The translations under genes and the position numbers were made by a program. Positions 51,748 through 63,015 of a stretch of DNA of 64,000 bases are shown here, one piece after another. How positions within the stretch are numbered: position 1 is the stretch's first letter; every line of letters begins with the position of its first letter. Origin of the DNA: Candidimonas nitroreducens. Its GTDB lineage: Bacteria; Pseudomonadota; Gammaproteobacteria; Burkholderiales; Burkholderiaceae_B. Location: contig NZ_NJIH01000002.1 of the NCBI RefSeq assembly GCF_002209565.1, positions 1-64,000 on the forward strand. Direction: 5' to 3'. A model generated the notes under the pieces. The model saw only the letters and a list, made by a program, of their open reading frames with translations. It ran no database searches and had not been told where the DNA came from.

Positions 51748-52199
51748 TAATCTTCCAGTACGCGTATGGCGCACATCAGTTTGGCCTCGGCCGCAACCTG
51801 GCCATCGACCAGGGCCTTGCCCGAGTATTTACAGATCGTGCGGCTGATGCGCTCGGCCACGACTTCGAGGCGCAACTGATCGCCCGGCAGCACCGGCCTG
51901 CGGAACCGTGCCCCGTCCACACCCACCAGGTAGTAGGCGATCTTGCGGTCGGCCGGATTGACCTCGCTGTCGTCCTCGAACGAGAACAAGGCCGCGGCCT
52001 GCGCCATGGCTTCGATGATGAGCACCCCCGGCATGACAGGGTGATGCGGGAAGTGCCCGGTGAAGAACGGCTCGTTCATCGACACATTCTTGATCGCCAC
52101 GATGCTCTTGCCGGGAACCATGTCCAGTACCCGATCCACCAGCAGCATCGGGTAGCGATGCGGCAGCCGATCCATGATTCCCTTGATGTCGAGTTCCAT
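51747..52199 (-). CDS. fabZ: (3R)-hydroxyacyl-ACP dehydratase FabZ
   Basis: A 150-residue hot-dog fold enzyme dehydrating 3-hydroxyacyl-ACP in fatty acid synthesis. The catalytic His and Glu lie in [39 protein letters not shown] at the N-terminus is typical. The ATG at 52199 yields the family length, although the frame is open further upstream. The gene competes with LpxA for the same substrate, and their adjacency fits balance between phospholipid and lipid A. Confidence 0.95.
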   Translation of the reverse strand: MELDIKGIMDRLPHRYPMLLVDRVLDMVPGKSIVAIKNVSMNEPFFTGHFPHHPVMPGVLIIEAMAQAAALFSFEDDSEVNPADRKIAYYLVGVDGARFRRPVLPGDQLRLEVVAERISRTICKYSGKALVDGQVAAEAKLMCAIRVLED

Positions 52200-52281
52200 T
52201 GTTTTAATCCTGAGAGCAAGAAGTTTTTTTGACGTTGTGTTTTGGGCCTTGCCTTTTTCAGGCGCCGCCGCGGCGGCCGCA

Positions 52282-53394
52282 CTATTGCGGCGTCGCCGGC
52301 CCTGATTTTTCGAGCGCGCGCACGCGCTTGCGCAGCTGCGCGAGCTGCGATACGACCGCTGCGTTGCGCTGCCACTGCACGTGGCTGTCGTAGGGGTAGA
52401 CGCCGGTGTAGCGCCCGGGCCGCGAGACGTTGGACGTGATGGCGGTGCCGCCGGAAACGTGCACATCGTCGCCCAGCACCAGGTGGCCCGAGATCATCGA
52501 GGCGCCGCCTATGGTGCAGCGCCGCCCGATATGGGTGGAGCCGGCGATGCCGACGCAGGCGGCCATGGCGGTGTGCTCGCCGATGACCACGTTGTGCGCC
52601 ACCATGATCTGGTTGTCGAGCTTCACCCCATTGCCGATGACGGTGTCTTCGATCGCGCCGCGATCCACCGTGGTGTTGGCGCCGATCTCGACATCGTCGC
52701 CCAGGCGCACCCCGCCGATCTGCGCAATCTTGGCCCAGGCGCCGCTGGACTGGCGCGGGTCGGGGGCGAAGCCGAAGCCGTCGGCGCCCAGCACCACCCC
52801 GGAATGGAGTATGGCGCGGTCGCCCACGGCGACGCCGTGGTACAGGGTGACGCGTGCATGCAGCAGGCAATCTTTGCCCAGCCGGGATCCGGCGCCGACG
52901 ATGCAGGCCGGCCCCAGCCGCGTGCCATCGCCGATACTGGCACCCGCCTCGATGACGCAATGCGGGCCGACGCTGACCTGTTGCCCCAGGCGGGCCGTGG
53001 GATCTATGACCGCGCTGGGATGGATGCCGGCGGGCAGGCCGGCCAGGCGGTGCCGGTCGAACCACTGCGCCAGCAAGGCATACATGAGATAGGGTTGGCT
53101 GCACAGCACCACGGTGTAGCCGGGCGCCTGGCGGATGGTGCAAAGCTCTTGGTAGGCCTCGGCCGTCATGATGACCGCCGCCGCCTTGCAGGCCAGCAAT
53201 TCCTCGTGCAGCTTGGGATTGGCAAGGAAACTGATCTCGGCGGGCCCGGCGCCAGACAAGGAGCCCAGCCCGCTTATGGGAATCGAGCCGGCCTGCGACG
53301 CACCGAGGATTTCGGTGTCCAGTCCCGCGGTATTTGCCGCCGCCAGCAAGTCATGCAAGGTGGGCGCCCGATCGGGCGGCAGCAATACCGGCAT
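52282..53394 (-). CDS. lpxD: UDP-3-O-(3-hydroxyacyl)glucosamine N-acyltransferase
   Basis: A 370-residue enzyme adding the second acyl chain in lipid A synthesis. An N-terminal uridine-binding part (about 1-105) is followed by hexapeptide repeats ([20 protein letters not shown]) and the catalytic His region [22 protein letters not shown]-terminal helix ([18 protein letters not shown]) is present. Its ATG follows directly after the skp stop codon with no gap (TAAATG). Confidence 0.95.
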   Translation of the reverse strand: MPVLLPPDRAPTLHDLLAAANTAGLDTEILGASQAGSIPISGLGSLSGAGPAEISFLANPKLHEELLACKAAAVIMTAEAYQELCTIRQAPGYTVVLCSQPYLMYALLAQWFDRHRLAGLPAGIHPSAVIDPTARLGQQVSVGPHCVIEAGASIGDGTRLGPACIVGAGSRLGKDCLLHARVTLYHGVAVGDRAILHSGVVLGADGFGFAPDPRQSSGAWAKIAQIGGVRLGDDVEIGANTTVDRGAIEDTVIGNGVKLDNQIMVAHNVVIGEHTAMAACVGIAGSTHIGRRCTIGGASMISGHLVLGDDVHVSGGTAITSNVSRPGRYTGVYPYDSHVQWQRNAAVVSQLAQLRKRVRALEKSGPATPQ

Positions 53395-53970
53395 TTAGTT
53401 GAGGGCCTTCAGAACCTGATCGGTGATGTCGACACGCGGGCTGACCGTGACCGCGTCCTGGATGATCAGGTCGTAGCCTTGCGACTCGGCGATCTTCTTG
53501 ATGGCCGCGTCGGCCTTCGAGACGATGGCGGAGAATTCTTCGTTGCGGCGGCGGTTGAAGTCTTCCTGGAATTCGCGGCGCTTGCGCTGCAGGTCGGAAT
53601 CCATGTCGGCCAGCTTGCGCTGGCGCTTGACGCGCTCGGACTCGGACAGCACGGGAGCGTCTTTGTCCAGCTTCTGGGCCTGGGCGCGCAGGTTGGAGGC
53701 GAGACGCTGCAATTCCGCGTCGCGGCTCTTGAACTCGGCTTCGATCTTGGCCTGGGCCGCCTTGGCCGGCTTGGAATCGCGCAGGATGCGCTCGGTGCTG
53801 ACAAAGCCGATCTTGGTACCCTGAGCCTGCGCCCTGGCGCTTTGGGCTTGCACCACCGGCGTCGTCAGTACGCAGGTTGCCCCGAGCGCTGCGGCCAATA
53901 CCAGGGCTCGCTGCCCGCGACAGATACCATGCGTGACCGCTGAAACTTTTGATGCAATATGAGACGTCAT
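53395..53970 (-). CDS. skp: OmpH/Skp family periplasmic chaperone
   Basis: A 191-residue precursor with a long basic n-region and a signal (RALVLAAALGATCVLTTPVV, cleavage near VQAQS). The mature part has KIGFVSTERILRDSKPAKAA and a long charged coiled coil (about 70-150), as in Skp tentacles that escort outer-membrane proteins to BamA. It lies between bamA and lpxD, the canonical order. The ATG at 53970 has AGGAAGG about 12 bases upstream. Confidence 0.93.
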   Translation of the reverse strand: MTSHIASKVSAVTHGICRGQRALVLAAALGATCVLTTPVVQAQSARAQAQGTKIGFVSTERILRDSKPAKAAQAKIEAEFKSRDAELQRLASNLRAQAQKLDKDAPVLSESERVKRQRKLADMDSDLQRKRREFQEDFNRRRNEEFSAIVSKADAAIKKIAESQGYDLIIQDAVTVSPRVDITDQVLKALN

Positions 53971-54032
53971 GAAAACTCTACCTTCCTGGGAAGCCGAGAG
54001 AAAAAGGATATTGTGCCACTAAACGATCCACA

Positions 54033-56366
54033 TCAGAAACCGGTGCCGATCTGGAACTGGAATGCCTGTTTGTTGTCGCCAGGCTTGGCATTCAGAGCTC
54101 GGCCATACGACAGTTGCAACGGGCCCAGCGGCGACTGCCAGGAAAAACCCACGCCCGCAGAATAGCGCCAGCCGCAGGGATCTTCGATGGAATTGCCCGG
54201 GCCGGCCGCGCACTCGCCGCTGCCGTTGGACACCTTGCCGGCATCGCTGAACAGGAACCAGCGCAAGGTGCGGTCGCGGCTGGCGCCGGGGAACGGCAGG
54301 TACAGCTGCACATTACCGACGATGCGCTGCGAGCCGCCCAGGTAGTCGTTGGTGTTGGTGTCGTGGGGGCCGAGCGAGGCGCCTTCGTAGCCGCGCACCG
54401 AACCGATACCGCCGGCGTAGACGTCCTTGATCACGGGGAATGGCTTGCCGCCGTACGCCTTGCCCCAGTCGACCAGGCCGTTGAAGGCCAGCGTGAAGCT
54501 GCGCCCCAGCGGCATGTAGTACTGTTCCTGGGCGCTGAGCATGTAGTACTTCAGGTCGAGGGTCGAGAAATTGCCCGACAGCTTGGTGTAATTGCCCTTG
54601 GTGGGCGCCAGCGCGCTGTCGCGGGTGTCCTTGGACCAGCCCAGGTTGAAGATGGCGGCGTTGGTGCTCTTGCCGAAGGTGTTGACGAAATCCTGGTAGG
54701 CCGCCGGCGGGTTGTCCATCAGGTCGATGGTGTTGCGCTCGAAGCTGACCCCGGCGAACACACGGTCGAATTCGGAGATGGGCACGCCGAAGTTCAGGCC
54801 GGCGCCGATCGCGGTCACCGCGTAGGTGCCGTCGGTGTAGCTGGTTTCGTAAGGCGTGGTGCGGCGGTAGTACAGCGAGGTCGTCTTGCTGATGCCGTCC
54901 TTGGTCCAGTACGGATTGGTGTGCGACACCACCGCAGTGCGGTTGATGGCGCTGGTATTGACCTGCAGGGACAGCGTATTGCCGCTGCCGAAGGCGTTGT
55001 CCTGGCTGATGCCGGCCGAGAGCATCAGCTTGTCGGTGGTACCGTAGCCCACGCCGACGTTGATCAGGCCGGTGGGCTTTTCCTTGACGTCGACGTTGAG
55101 ATCGACCTGGTCGGGCGAGCCCGCCACCGGCGCGGTGTGAATCTGGATATCGTTGAAGTAGCCCAGGCGGTCGATGCGGTCGCGCGAAGTCTTGATGCTG
55201 TTGGCATCGTACCAGGCGGCTTCCTGCTGGCGCATTTCGCGGCGCACGACCTCGTCGCGGGTGCGCGTGTTGCCGCCGATCTGGATGCGCCGCACATAGA
55301 CGCGGCGGCCCGGGTCGATATAGAAGGTAAGCGCCGCCTCGTGCTTATCGCGGTCGAGCACCGGGTTGGGGTTGACGTTGGCGAAGGCATAGCCCAGGCC
55401 GCCCAGATAATCGGTGATCGCCTTGGCGGTGGCGTTGGTCTTGGCCGCTGAGAAGGTCTCGCCGGCCTTGACTTGCACCAGTTTCTGGATCTTGTCGTCC
55501 AGACCCAGCAGGTTGCCGGCCAGCTTCACGCTGCTGAGCTTGTACGGGCGCCCTTCGTGGATGGTGAAGGTGATGTAGATGCTCTTGCGGTCGGGCGAGA
55601 TCGAGACTTGCGGTGGCTCGGCCGAATATTCGAGGTAGCCGCGGTCGAGGTAATAGGAACGCAGGCGTTCGACGTCGCCCTCGAGCTTCTCGCGCGAATA
55701 TTTGTCGGTACCCGTATACCACGTCATCATGCCCGGCGTGGTCAGTTGCAGTTCGTCGAGCAGCGTGCCTTCGGAATAAGTCTTGTTGCCGACGATGGTG
55801 ATCTGGCGGATCTTGGCCACGTCGCCTTCGAAGATGTCGAAATTGACGCCGACCCGGTTACGCTCCAGCGGCGTGATGATGGGGTTGATCTCGACCCCGT
55901 ACTTGCCCTTGGACAAATACTGCTGCTTGAGCTCGAACACCGCGCGATCCAGCAGCGACTGGTCGAACACGCGGCCTTCGCCGAAGCCGACCTGGCTGAG
56001 CGACTGGATCATTTTCTTGGAGTCGAACTCGCGCATGCCGTTGAACGACACCGAAGCGATGGTGGGCCGTTCTTTTACCGACACCACCAGCACATCGCCC
56101 TGCTCGTCGATTTTCACGTCGTTGAACAGGCCCGAGGCGTACAGCCGCTGGATGGCCTCGCTGGCCTTGGCCTCGCTGAATTCCTGGCCGACCTTGACCG
56201 GCAGGTAGCTGAACACCGTGCCCACGTCGACGCGCTGGATGCCGTTGACCCGGATATCGCGCACCACGAACGGGGAAAATGCGTAGGCCGCACCAGGGGC
56301 CAGCAATGCCGCCAGCAATGCGGGCAGAGCGCGCTTGGTGAAGAAGGTTTTGCGGCGTGGCGACAT
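54033..56366 (-). CDS. bamA: Outer membrane protein assembly factor BamA
   Basis: A 777-residue central component of the BAM complex that inserts beta-barrels. A signal peptide (ALPALLAALLAPGAAYA, cleaved before FSPFVV) is followed by five POTRA domains (to about 430; first VVRDIRVNGIQRVDVGTVFS) and a 16-strand barrel. The barrel includes the lid-loop-type GSVRGYEGASLGP and a terminal Phe (FQFQIGTGF). The ATG at 56366 has AAGGATCTTCC upstream. Confidence 0.96.
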   Translation of the reverse strand: MSPRRKTFFTKRALPALLAALLAPGAAYAFSPFVVRDIRVNGIQRVDVGTVFSYLPVKVGQEFSEAKASEAIQRLYASGLFNDVKIDEQGDVLVVSVKERPTIASVSFNGMREFDSKKMIQSLSQVGFGEGRVFDQSLLDRAVFELKQQYLSKGKYGVEINPIITPLERNRVGVNFDIFEGDVAKIRQITIVGNKTYSEGTLLDELQLTTPGMMTWYTGTDKYSREKLEGDVERLRSYYLDRGYLEYSAEPPQVSISPDRKSIYITFTIHEGRPYKLSSVKLAGNLLGLDDKIQKLVQVKAGETFSAAKTNATAKAITDYLGGLGYAFANVNPNPVLDRDKHEAALTFYIDPGRRVYVRRIQIGGNTRTRDEVVRREMRQQEAAWYDANSIKTSRDRIDRLGYFNDIQIHTAPVAGSPDQVDLNVDVKEKPTGLINVGVGYGTTDKLMLSAGISQDNAFGSGNTLSLQVNTSAINRTAVVSHTNPYWTKDGISKTTSLYYRRTTPYETSYTDGTYAVTAIGAGLNFGVPISEFDRVFAGVSFERNTIDLMDNPPAAYQDFVNTFGKSTNAAIFNLGWSKDTRDSALAPTKGNYTKLSGNFSTLDLKYYMLSAQEQYYMPLGRSFTLAFNGLVDWGKAYGGKPFPVIKDVYAGGIGSVRGYEGASLGPHDTNTNDYLGGSQRIVGNVQLYLPFPGASRDRTLRWFLFSDAGKVSNGSGECAAGPGNSIEDPCGWRYSAGVGFSWQSPLGPLQLSYGRALNAKPGDNKQAFQFQIGTGF

Positions 56367-56419
56367 TCTGGAAGATCCTTGGTCGATCAAATGGTGAAGG
56401 ATTGTACGGCACAAGGCCC

Positions 56420-57754
56420 TTAGCTGAAAAGGCGGGAGAAGTCGTTGAAAAACGCCAACACCATCAGAGCGCCGAGCAGCCCCAGCCCGACTTTCTGGCC
56501 TGTTTCCAGCCAGCTTTCCGGCACCGGCTTGCCGCGTACGATTTCCAGCACGTAATACATCAAGTGGCCACCGTCCAGCAAGGGGATGGGCAGCAGGTTC
56601 AAAATGCCGATGCTAACACTGATGAGCGCCAGGAAGCCGAGATAGGCGGCCAGGCCCACCCGCGCCGTTTGGCCGGCGTAGTCGGCGATGGTGACCGGGC
56701 CGCTGATATTGCTTAGCGACACCTTCCCCACCACCATGCGCCCCATCATCTTCAGCGACAGCCACGCGGTATCGAAGGTGCGCTGCAGGCCGCGCTGCAG
56801 GCTCTGCACCAAACCGTAGCGCACCGTCACCATGGGTAGTTCGCCGCTGAGCATCACGCCGATGCGGCCGATGCTCTTGCCGTCGGCCGATTTGGCAGCC
56901 TGCGGCGTAACCGTCAGATTGCGCACGGCGCCGTCGCGCCGCACGGCCAGGGCCAAGGGCTGTCCGGCGTGCGCCTGAATGGCATGCACCATAGTATTGG
57001 GGGACGGATCTACCTGGCCGCCCACGGCCAGCACGACGTCGCCGGCATGCAGGCCGGCCGCCGCGCCGGGGCTGTCCGCCGTCACCTCGGAAACCAGGGG
57101 CCGGGGTGCGGCCAAGGACAGGCCGGCCTGCTCCATGGGGTCGAGGTCGGTGGTGGAGCCGCTGGCCGCGGGCAGCGTGAGTACGTGCGTCTGGCGCCGG
57201 CCATCGGGGGAGAGCACGGCCAGTTCGACGCGGCCGCCGACCGCCAATACGTCCAGCAAGTGCCAGCGCACCTCGGTCCACGAGCGCACCGGGGCGCCGT
57301 CGACGCTTTCGATGCGGTCGCGCTGCGCCAGGCCGGCCACGGCCGCCGGGCTATGCGCCGGCGGTGCAGCCAGAACCGCGGCCGGCTCGCGCGTGCCCGC
57401 CAGGCCAAGCATGGCGTACAAGATGACGGCCAGCAACAGATTGGCCACGGGGCCGGCCAGCACGATGGCGAAGCGCTGCGCCACGGATTTGCTGTTGAAG
57501 GCCTGGGCATTTAGCGCCGGGTCGCCGCCGGCCACGGGGTCGTCCAGCATTTTCACGTAGCCGCCCAGCGGAATGGCCGACAACGCCCATTGCGTGCCAT
57601 TGCGGTCGACGCGGCTGGCCATCACCTTGCCGAAGCCCACGGAAAAGCGCAGCACCTTGACGCCGCAGCGCCGTGCAACCCAATAATGGCCCAGCTCGTG
57701 GAAAGTGATCAGTATTCCGAGCGCAACGACGAAGGCAAGCAAAGTGAAAAGCAT
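56420..57754 (-). CDS. rseP: RIP site-2 metalloprotease RseP
   Basis: A 444-residue intramembrane protease. The zinc site is ITFHELGHYWVARRCGVKVL (HExxH, residues 17-36), with the second ligand in LNLLPIPLLDGGHLMYYVLE. Two PDZ domains lie between (about 125-295; the second around GLHAGDVVLAVGGQVDPSPN). It cleaves anti-sigma factors such as RseA and remnant signal peptides. The ATG at 57754 starts at TM1. It sits between dxr and bamA, as in most proteobacteria. Confidence 0.95.
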   Translation of the reverse strand: MLFTLLAFVVALGILITFHELGHYWVARRCGVKVLRFSVGFGKVMASRVDRNGTQWALSAIPLGGYVKMLDDPVAGGDPALNAQAFNSKSVAQRFAIVLAGPVANLLLAVILYAMLGLAGTREPAAVLAAPPAHSPAAVAGLAQRDRIESVDGAPVRSWTEVRWHLLDVLAVGGRVELAVLSPDGRRQTHVLTLPAASGSTTDLDPMEQAGLSLAAPRPLVSEVTADSPGAAAGLHAGDVVLAVGGQVDPSPNTMVHAIQAHAGQPLALAVRRDGAVRNLTVTPQAAKSADGKSIGRIGVMLSGELPMVTVRYGLVQSLQRGLQRTFDTAWLSLKMMGRMVVGKVSLSNISGPVTIADYAGQTARVGLAAYLGFLALISVSIGILNLLPIPLLDGGHLMYYVLEIVRGKPVPESWLETGQKVGLGLLGALMVLAFFNDFSRLFS

Positions 57755-57823
57755 GGCGATCCAGTGGCCTCCCGGGGCGGCCGGACGCAGGTTCGCGCCG
57801 CGTGCCGGGTGGTGAGCGTCATT

Positions 57824-59017
57824 TTACATGCACAGGTCGGCCGCGGCGCGGCGCGCCTCGCCGTCCAGCGCCAGCACGGCCTCCAGGCTGTCCAGGGCAG
57901 CGCCGCCGCGGCCCGCCATGCGTTCCAGGCAGCCTTCGATGATGCGCGGGATCCGGGTATAGCCCAGCGCGCCCGACAGGAAGCGCGCCACGGCGACCTC
58001 GTTGGCGGCGTTCAGCGCGACGCAGGCGCCCTGCCCGGCGCGCATGGCCTCGTAGGCCAGGCGCAGGCAGGGAAAACGCAGGAAATCCGGCTCTTCGAAA
58101 TCGAGCCGCCCCAGCGCCGCCAGGGACAGCAGCCCCACCCCGCTGTCTATGCGCTGCGGGAAACCCAGGCCATAGGCGATCGGGGTGCGCATGTCGGGCT
58201 GGCCCAGCTGCGCCAGGATCGAGCCGTCGTCATATTCGACCATGGAATGCACCATGCTCTGCGGGTGGATCACCACCTGTATGCGATCCACCGGCATGGC
58301 GAACAGCCAATGGGCCTCGATGACCTCCAACCCCTTGTTGAGCATGGTGGCCGAATCGACGGAAATCTTGCGCCCCATGCTCCAGTTGGGATGCGCGCAG
58401 GCCTGATCGGGCGTGACCGAGTCCAGCAGCGCCAGATCGGTGGTGCGAAACGGGCCGCCGGAGGCGGTCAGCAGCAGGCGCCGCACGCCCGCCGCGGGCT
58501 GTTGCGAGACGCTGCTGCGGTACCCCGCCGGCATGCACTGGAAAATGGCATTGTGCTCGCTGTCTATGGGCAGCAGCTCGGCGCCGTGCTCGCGCACCGC
58601 CGCCATGAACAGGCCGCCGGCCGCCACCAGCGCCTCTTTGTTGGCCAGCAGCAGGCGTTTGCCGGCCCGCGCCGCCGCCAGTGCCGCCGGCAGGCCCGCG
58701 GCGCCGACGATGGCGGCCATGACGGTGGTGACCTGCGGGTCGGCGGCAGTGTCTGCCAGAGACTGCGCCCCAAGGCGGATTTCCGGCAATGGCCGGCCGG
58801 CCGGCCAGGCCTGCTCGAAGCGGCGCCGCGCGGCATCGTCGGGCACGATCACGACCTGGGCGCCGCTGGCCCGGGCCTGCTCGGCCAGGCGTTCGATGCG
58901 GCTGTGCGCGCTGAGGGCATACACCGACAGGGTATCGGGATGGCGCGCGATCACGTCCAGGGTATTGACGCCGATCGAGCCGGTCGAGCCGAGTATGCAG
59001 ATACGCTGTGTATTCAT
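57824..59017 (-). CDS. dxr: 1-deoxy-D-xylulose 5-phosphate reductoisomerase
   Basis: A 397-residue enzyme converting DXP to MEP in isoprenoid synthesis. NADPH motif [20 protein letters not shown] is at residues 5-24. [23 protein letters not shown] and [20 protein letters not shown] carry metal- and substrate-binding residues. The ATG at 59017 overlaps the cdsA stop by four bases. Length is normal. Confidence 0.96.
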   Translation of the reverse strand: MNTQRICILGSTGSIGVNTLDVIARHPDTLSVYALSAHSRIERLAEQARASGAQVVIVPDDAARRRFEQAWPAGRPLPEIRLGAQSLADTAADPQVTTVMAAIVGAAGLPAALAAARAGKRLLLANKEALVAAGGLFMAAVREHGAELLPIDSEHNAIFQCMPAGYRSSVSQQPAAGVRRLLLTASGGPFRTTDLALLDSVTPDQACAHPNWSMGRKISVDSATMLNKGLEVIEAHWLFAMPVDRIQVVIHPQSMVHSMVEYDDGSILAQLGQPDMRTPIAYGLGFPQRIDSGVGLLSLAALGRLDFEEPDFLRFPCLRLAYEAMRAGQGACVALNAANEVAVARFLSGALGYTRIPRIIEGCLERMAGRGGAALDSLEAVLALDGEARRAAADLCM

Positions 59018-59877
59018 AAAATCGAGGCTCCCGTCAGCAGCAGCGCGATGGGAGCCACAGGCAGCAAGGCGTCGATGCGGTCATACACGCCGCCGTGGCC
59101 GGGCAGCAGAGCGCTGGAATCCTTCAGGCCGGCACGCCGCTTCAACAAGGACTCGAACAGGTCACCGACGATCGACAGCGCGGCCAGCGCGGCGGCGGCC
59201 AGTACGGCCGCCCACCAGGGCATGCGCTGCAGCAGCGCCGCGCCGAAGCTGCCCGGCCACCAGGCGCTGGCCATGACCCACGCGGTGGCGACGACGACGC
59301 CGGCGATCGCGCCTTCCCAGGTCTTGCCCGGGCTGACCCTGGGCGCGAGCTTGCGCCTGCCCCAGGCCCGCCCGGCGAAATAGGCGGCGATGTCGGCGCA
59401 CCAGATCAGCGCCAGCAGCGACACCAGGAACCAGGCTCCGTGCGCGAGGAACATCTGCACCAGCGCGCTCCAGACCGCGACTACCGCCAGCAGGCCGAAT
59501 ACACTCAGGCAGGCGCTGCCGCCGCGCGCAGTGACGTCGCCGCGCAGCACCATGGCGGTGGCACCCAGCACCCAGGCCGCGGACACCAGCGGCACCAGCC
59601 AGCGGTTAGATACCTGCAGCAGGGCCTGCGCCCAGGCCGCGGGCGTGCCGCCCAGCCACTGCCGGGCCACGAGGCACAGAACCACGGCCAGCAAAACGCC
59701 CAGCGCCACACCGGCGCGGCCGCCCGCGCCGGGCCAACTGAGCCGCAGCCATTCCCACAGCAGGCAGGCCGCCGCCAGGGTCAGCAGCAGCACCAGCGGC
59801 CAGGGGCTGGATGCCAGCAAGGCGCCCAGCAACACCGCCAGCAGAACGATCGCGGTGACAATACGTTGCTTGAGCAT
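59014..59877 (-). CDS. cdsA: Phosphatidate cytidylyltransferase
   Basis: A 287-residue inner-membrane enzyme making CDP-diacylglycerol. About eight helices and the C-terminal signature [16 protein letters not shown] with [20 protein letters not shown] and [16 protein letters not shown] are typical. The ATG at 59877 is 11 bases from the uppS stop and starts before TM1 ([20 protein letters not shown]). The frame continues upstream within uppS but that is a shadow. Confidence 0.94.
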   Translation of the reverse strand: MLKQRIVTAIVLLAVLLGALLASSPWPLVLLLTLAAACLLWEWLRLSWPGAGGRAGVALGVLLAVVLCLVARQWLGGTPAAWAQALLQVSNRWLVPLVSAAWVLGATAMVLRGDVTARGGSACLSVFGLLAVVAVWSALVQMFLAHGAWFLVSLLALIWCADIAAYFAGRAWGRRKLAPRVSPGKTWEGAIAGVVVATAWVMASAWWPGSFGAALLQRMPWWAAVLAAAALAALSIVGDLFESLLKRRAGLKDSSALLPGHGGVYDRIDALLPVAPIALLLTGASIL

Positions 59878-59888
59878 GGCCGTGCCCC

Positions 59889-60647
59889 TCAGGCGTCCGT
59901 GGAAACCTGGGCGCTGGTGCGCCCGAAACGGCGTTCGCGGCCACGGTACCATTCGAAGGCCGCGTCGAGTTCTTTGGCGTCGAAATCGGGCCAATAGCCG
60001 TCGGTGAAATAAAGTTCGGTATAGGCCAGCTGCCAGATCAGGAAATTCGAGATGCGCTGCTCGCCGCCGGTGCGGATGAACAGATCGGGCTCGGGGGCCC
60101 AGGCCATGGAAAGGTACTGGGCATACAAGGCTTCGTCGATCGCTTCCGGCCTGGCGGCCAGCTCGGGGCGGGCGCGCAGCAGCGCCTGCATGGCCTGCAG
60201 TATGTCCCAGCGCCCGCCGTAGTTGGCGGCGATCGTCAGGTTCAGCGTGGAATTGGCCTCGGTGCGCCGCTCGGCGGCGTGGATCAGCCCCTGCAGCTTG
60301 GGCTCGAAGGCCGACAGGTCGCCCACGACGCGCAGCCGCACGCCCTGGCGCTCGAGCTTGTCGACTTCTTTTTCCAGAGTCTGGATGAACAGCCGCATCA
60401 GCAGCGACACTTCTTCTTCGGGCCGGCGCCAGTTCTCGGAACTGAAGGCGAACAAGGTCAGGTATTCCACGCCGCGCTGGCCGCAGGCTTCCAGTACGCG
60501 GCGCACCGCCTGCACGCCGCGCGCATGGCCCGCAGTGCGGGGCAGGAAACGCTTCGTGGCCCAACGGCCGTTGCCGTCCATGATCACTGCCACGTGGCGT
60601 GGCACCGAAACATCGGACGGTATAGACAATGTAGAGCTTGTCACCAT
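59889..60647 (-). CDS. uppS: Di-trans,poly-cis-undecaprenyl-diphosphate synthase
   Basis: A 252-residue cis-prenyltransferase making the C55 carrier lipid for peptidoglycan and [23 protein letters not shown] holds the catalytic Asp (about residue 24). [18 protein letters not shown] and [20 protein letters not shown] are further hallmarks, and the C-terminal [19 protein letters not shown] is conserved. The ATG at 60647 gives a short extra leader before the motif, so a slightly later start is possible. It lies 26 bp after frr. Confidence 0.95.
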   Translation of the reverse strand: MVTSSTLSIPSDVSVPRHVAVIMDGNGRWATKRFLPRTAGHARGVQAVRRVLEACGQRGVEYLTLFAFSSENWRRPEEEVSLLMRLFIQTLEKEVDKLERQGVRLRVVGDLSAFEPKLQGLIHAAERRTEANSTLNLTIAANYGGRWDILQAMQALLRARPELAARPEAIDEALYAQYLSMAWAPEPDLFIRTGGEQRISNFLIWQLAYTELYFTDGYWPDFDAKELDAAFEWYRGRERRFGRTSAQVSTDA

Positions 60648-60673
60648 GCTGGCAGGCCGGGCACAGGCGGTCG

Positions 60674-61234
60674 TCAGACCGTCATGATTTCGGCTTCTTT
60701 CTGCGCGACGAGCTTGTCGATCTCGGCCACGTTGCGGTCGGTCAGCTTCTGCACTTCGTCCTGGGCGCGACGCTCGTCGTCTTCGGAAATTTCCTTGTCC
60801 TTGACCAGCCGCTTGAGGCCTTCATTGGCCTCGCGGCGCAGATTGCGCACGGCGATCTTGGCGTCTTCGCCCTCGCCGCGCACCACCTTGGTCAGGTCGC
60901 GGCGGCGCTCTTCGGTGAGCGCCGGCATGGGCACGCGGATGGTCTCGCCCATGGACTGCGGATTCAGGCCCAGGTCGGAATCGCGTATGGCCTTCTCGAC
61001 GATGGCCACCATCTTCTTTTCCCAGGGCTGCACGTTGATCGTGCGGGCGTCGATCAGGTTCACGTTGGCCACCTGGCTGACCGGAACCGGCGAGCCGTAG
61101 TAGTCGACGGTAACGTGGTCGAGAATGCCGGCGTGCGCGCGGCCGGTGCGGATCTTGGACAGATTGACCTTGAGCGTTTCCAGCGACTTGGTCATGCGCG
61201 ATTCGGCCGATTTCTTGATCTCTGCAAGACTCAT
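60674..61234 (-). CDS. frr: Ribosome recycling factor
   Basis: A 186-residue factor that, with EF-G, splits post-termination ribosomes. The N-terminal [20 protein letters not shown] and [20 protein letters not shown], and C-terminal [20 protein letters not shown] with [19 protein letters not shown], are diagnostic. The ATG at 61234 has AAGGA upstream. The gene follows pyrH by 19 bp. Confidence 0.97.
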   Translation of the reverse strand: MSLAEIKKSAESRMTKSLETLKVNLSKIRTGRAHAGILDHVTVDYYGSPVPVSQVANVNLIDARTINVQPWEKKMVAIVEKAIRDSDLGLNPQSMGETIRVPMPALTEERRRDLTKVVRGEGEDAKIAVRNLRREANEGLKRLVKDKEISEDDERRAQDEVQKLTDRNVAEIDKLVAQKEAEIMTV

Positions 61235-61253
61235 TGCAATTCCTTACTCGAAC

Positions 61254-61970
61254 TCAAACGTGAACCAGGGTGCCTTCGTCTTCACCGCCGACGACACGCT
61301 TGAGCGCCCCGGGTTTGTTGATGGAAAACACCTTGATGGGCAGTTTCTGGTCGCGGCACAGGGCGAAGGCGGTCGCATCCATGACCTCGAGCCTGCGCAC
61401 GATGGCTTCGTCGAAACTGATGCGGGCGTAACGGGTCGCACCCGGGTCTTTGTTGGGGTCGGCGCTGTAGATGCCGTCGACCTTGGTGGCCTTGAGCACG
61501 ATCTCGGCGCCGATCTCGGCGCCACGCAGCGCCGCCGCGGTGTCGGTGGTGAAGAACGGGTTGCCCGTGCCGGCCGCGAACACCACCACCTTGCCCTCTT
61601 CCAGGTAGCGCAGCGCCTTGGGCCGGATATACGGCTCGACCACCTGGTCGATGTCCAGGGCGGACTGCACCCGGGTATCGACACCGCGGTGCTTCAGGGC
61701 GTCCTGCAGGGCCAGCGAATTCATGACCGTGGCCATCATGCCCATGTAGTCGGCGGTGGCGCGATCCATGCCCTGCGCCCCAGGCGCCACGCCGCGGAAG
61801 ATGTTGCCCCCGCCAATGACGATGGCCAGTTCGACTCCCAGCGCGGCGACTTCGGCGATTTCTTCGGTCATGCGCAGGATGGTCGCACGGTTGATGCCGA
61901 AAGCATCGTCTCCCATCAGCGCCTCGCCCGACAGCTTGAGCAGCACGCGCTTGTACGATCTGGTTGTCAT
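61254..61970 (-). CDS. pyrH: Uridylate kinase
   Basis: A 238-residue amino-acid-kinase-fold enzyme phosphorylating UMP. Landmarks are [20 protein letters not shown] (residues 6-25), [38 protein letters not shown] and [17 protein letters not shown]. The ATG at 61970 is preferred to an earlier in-frame codon because it gives the standard N-terminus ([15 protein letters not shown]). Confidence 0.96.
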   Translation of the reverse strand: MTTRSYKRVLLKLSGEALMGDDAFGINRATILRMTEEIAEVAALGVELAIVIGGGNIFRGVAPGAQGMDRATADYMGMMATVMNSLALQDALKHRGVDTRVQSALDIDQVVEPYIRPKALRYLEEGKVVVFAAGTGNPFFTTDTAAALRGAEIGAEIVLKATKVDGIYSADPNKDPGATRYARISFDEAIVRRLEVMDATAFALCRDQKLPIKVFSINKPGALKRVVGGEDEGTLVHV

Positions 61971-62094
61971 TGATAGCACCCCGGAAATTCGAACCAACGA
62001 AAGTGTAAGCCAGAGTCGGCGCGCGTGTCAGCGCACCGCCGCGGGCAGAGGCCCGCGCGCCGGCGGTCACACCTGCCGGCCCGGCGCGAACCTA

Positions 62095-62119
62095 GGGGCC
62101 TGTTCACCGAACCGGCCCC
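62095..62119. terminator. Hairpin between tsf and pyrH
   Basis: GGGGCCTGTT (62095-62104) and AACCGGCCCC (62110-62119) pair at 9 of 10 positions around a 5-base loop. It lies about 18 bp downstream of the tsf stop on the minus strand and has no T tract. The CTGTTCACC word is shared with the hairpins at 8030 and 47821. It may moderate read-through from rpsB-tsf into pyrH. Confidence 0.55.
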
Positions 62120-62136
62120 AGTGGCAGACGCAGGCC

Positions 62137-63015
62137 TCAGGCGTTGCCGGCTGCTGCCGCGGCCACTTCGGCGGCGAAATCCTCGACCTTCTTCTCGATG
62201 CCCTCGCCCACCACGTACAGCGCGTAGCGGCTGACCGCGGCGTTCTTTTCCTTGAGCACCTGGGCCACGGTCTGCTTGTCGTTCTTGACGAACGGCTGGT
62301 TCAGCAATGTGACTTCCTTCAGGAATTTCTGCACCGAGCCCTCGACCATCTTGACGACGATCTCGGCGGGCTTGCCCGATTCGGCGGCCTTCTGCTCGGC
62401 CACCGAGCGTTCGGCGTCGATGTCGGCCTGTGCCACGCCGCCGGCATCCAGCGCGCGGGGCTTGGTGGCGGCGATATGCATCGCCAGGTCTTTGCCGAGC
62501 TCGGCGGGGCCGCTGAATTCGACCATCACACCGATCTTGCCGCCATGCACGTAGCTGGCCAGCTGCTGGTCGGTGGCATAGCGCTGGAAGCGGCGCACCG
62601 AGATGTTCTCGCCGATCTTGCCCACCAGCGCGGCGCGGGTGCTCTCGACCTTGCCCTCGCCCAGCGGCAGCGCGTTCAAGGCGGCCAGGTCGGCCGGGTC
62701 ATTCTTGGCCACCAGCTCGGCCAGCTGGTTGACGAAGCCGATGAAGTCGTCGTTCTTGGCGACGAAGTCGGTTTCGCAGTTGACTTCGACCAGCGCACCC
62801 TGCTTGGCATCGGCCGAAATGTACAGGCCCACTAGGCCTTCGGCCGTGATGCGGCTGGCCGCCTTGCTGGCCTTGTTGCCCAGCTTCACGCGCAGCAGTT
62901 CCTCGGCACGGGCCATATCGCCTTCGGCCTCGGTCAGCGCCTTCTTGCATTCCATCATGGGCGCGTCAGTCTTCTCGCGCAGTTCCTTGACCATGGTTGC
63001 GGTAATTTGAGCCAA
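62137..63015 (-). CDS. tsf: Elongation factor Ts
   Basis: A 292-residue nucleotide-exchange factor for EF-Tu. The N-terminus reads [20 protein letters not shown], followed by [37 protein letters not shown] is the core motif. The start is best read as a TTG at 63015: AGGAG lies 7 bases upstream and the codon precedes the conserved AQIT. The first ATG in frame would cut off this segment. A TTG start is unusual for so highly expressed a gene. It follows rpsB by 117 bp. Confidence 0.95.
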   Translation of the reverse strand: MAQITATMVKELREKTDAPMMECKKALTEAEGDMARAEELLRVKLGNKASKAASRITAEGLVGLYISADAKQGALVEVNCETDFVAKNDDFIGFVNQLAELVAKNDPADLAALNALPLGEGKVESTRAALVGKIGENISVRRFQRYATDQQLASYVHGGKIGVMVEFSGPAELGKDLAMHIAATKPRALDAGGVAQADIDAERSVAEQKAAESGKPAEIVVKMVEGSVQKFLKEVTLLNQPFVKNDKQTVAQVLKEKNAAVSRYALYVVGEGIEKKVEDFAAEVAAAAAGNA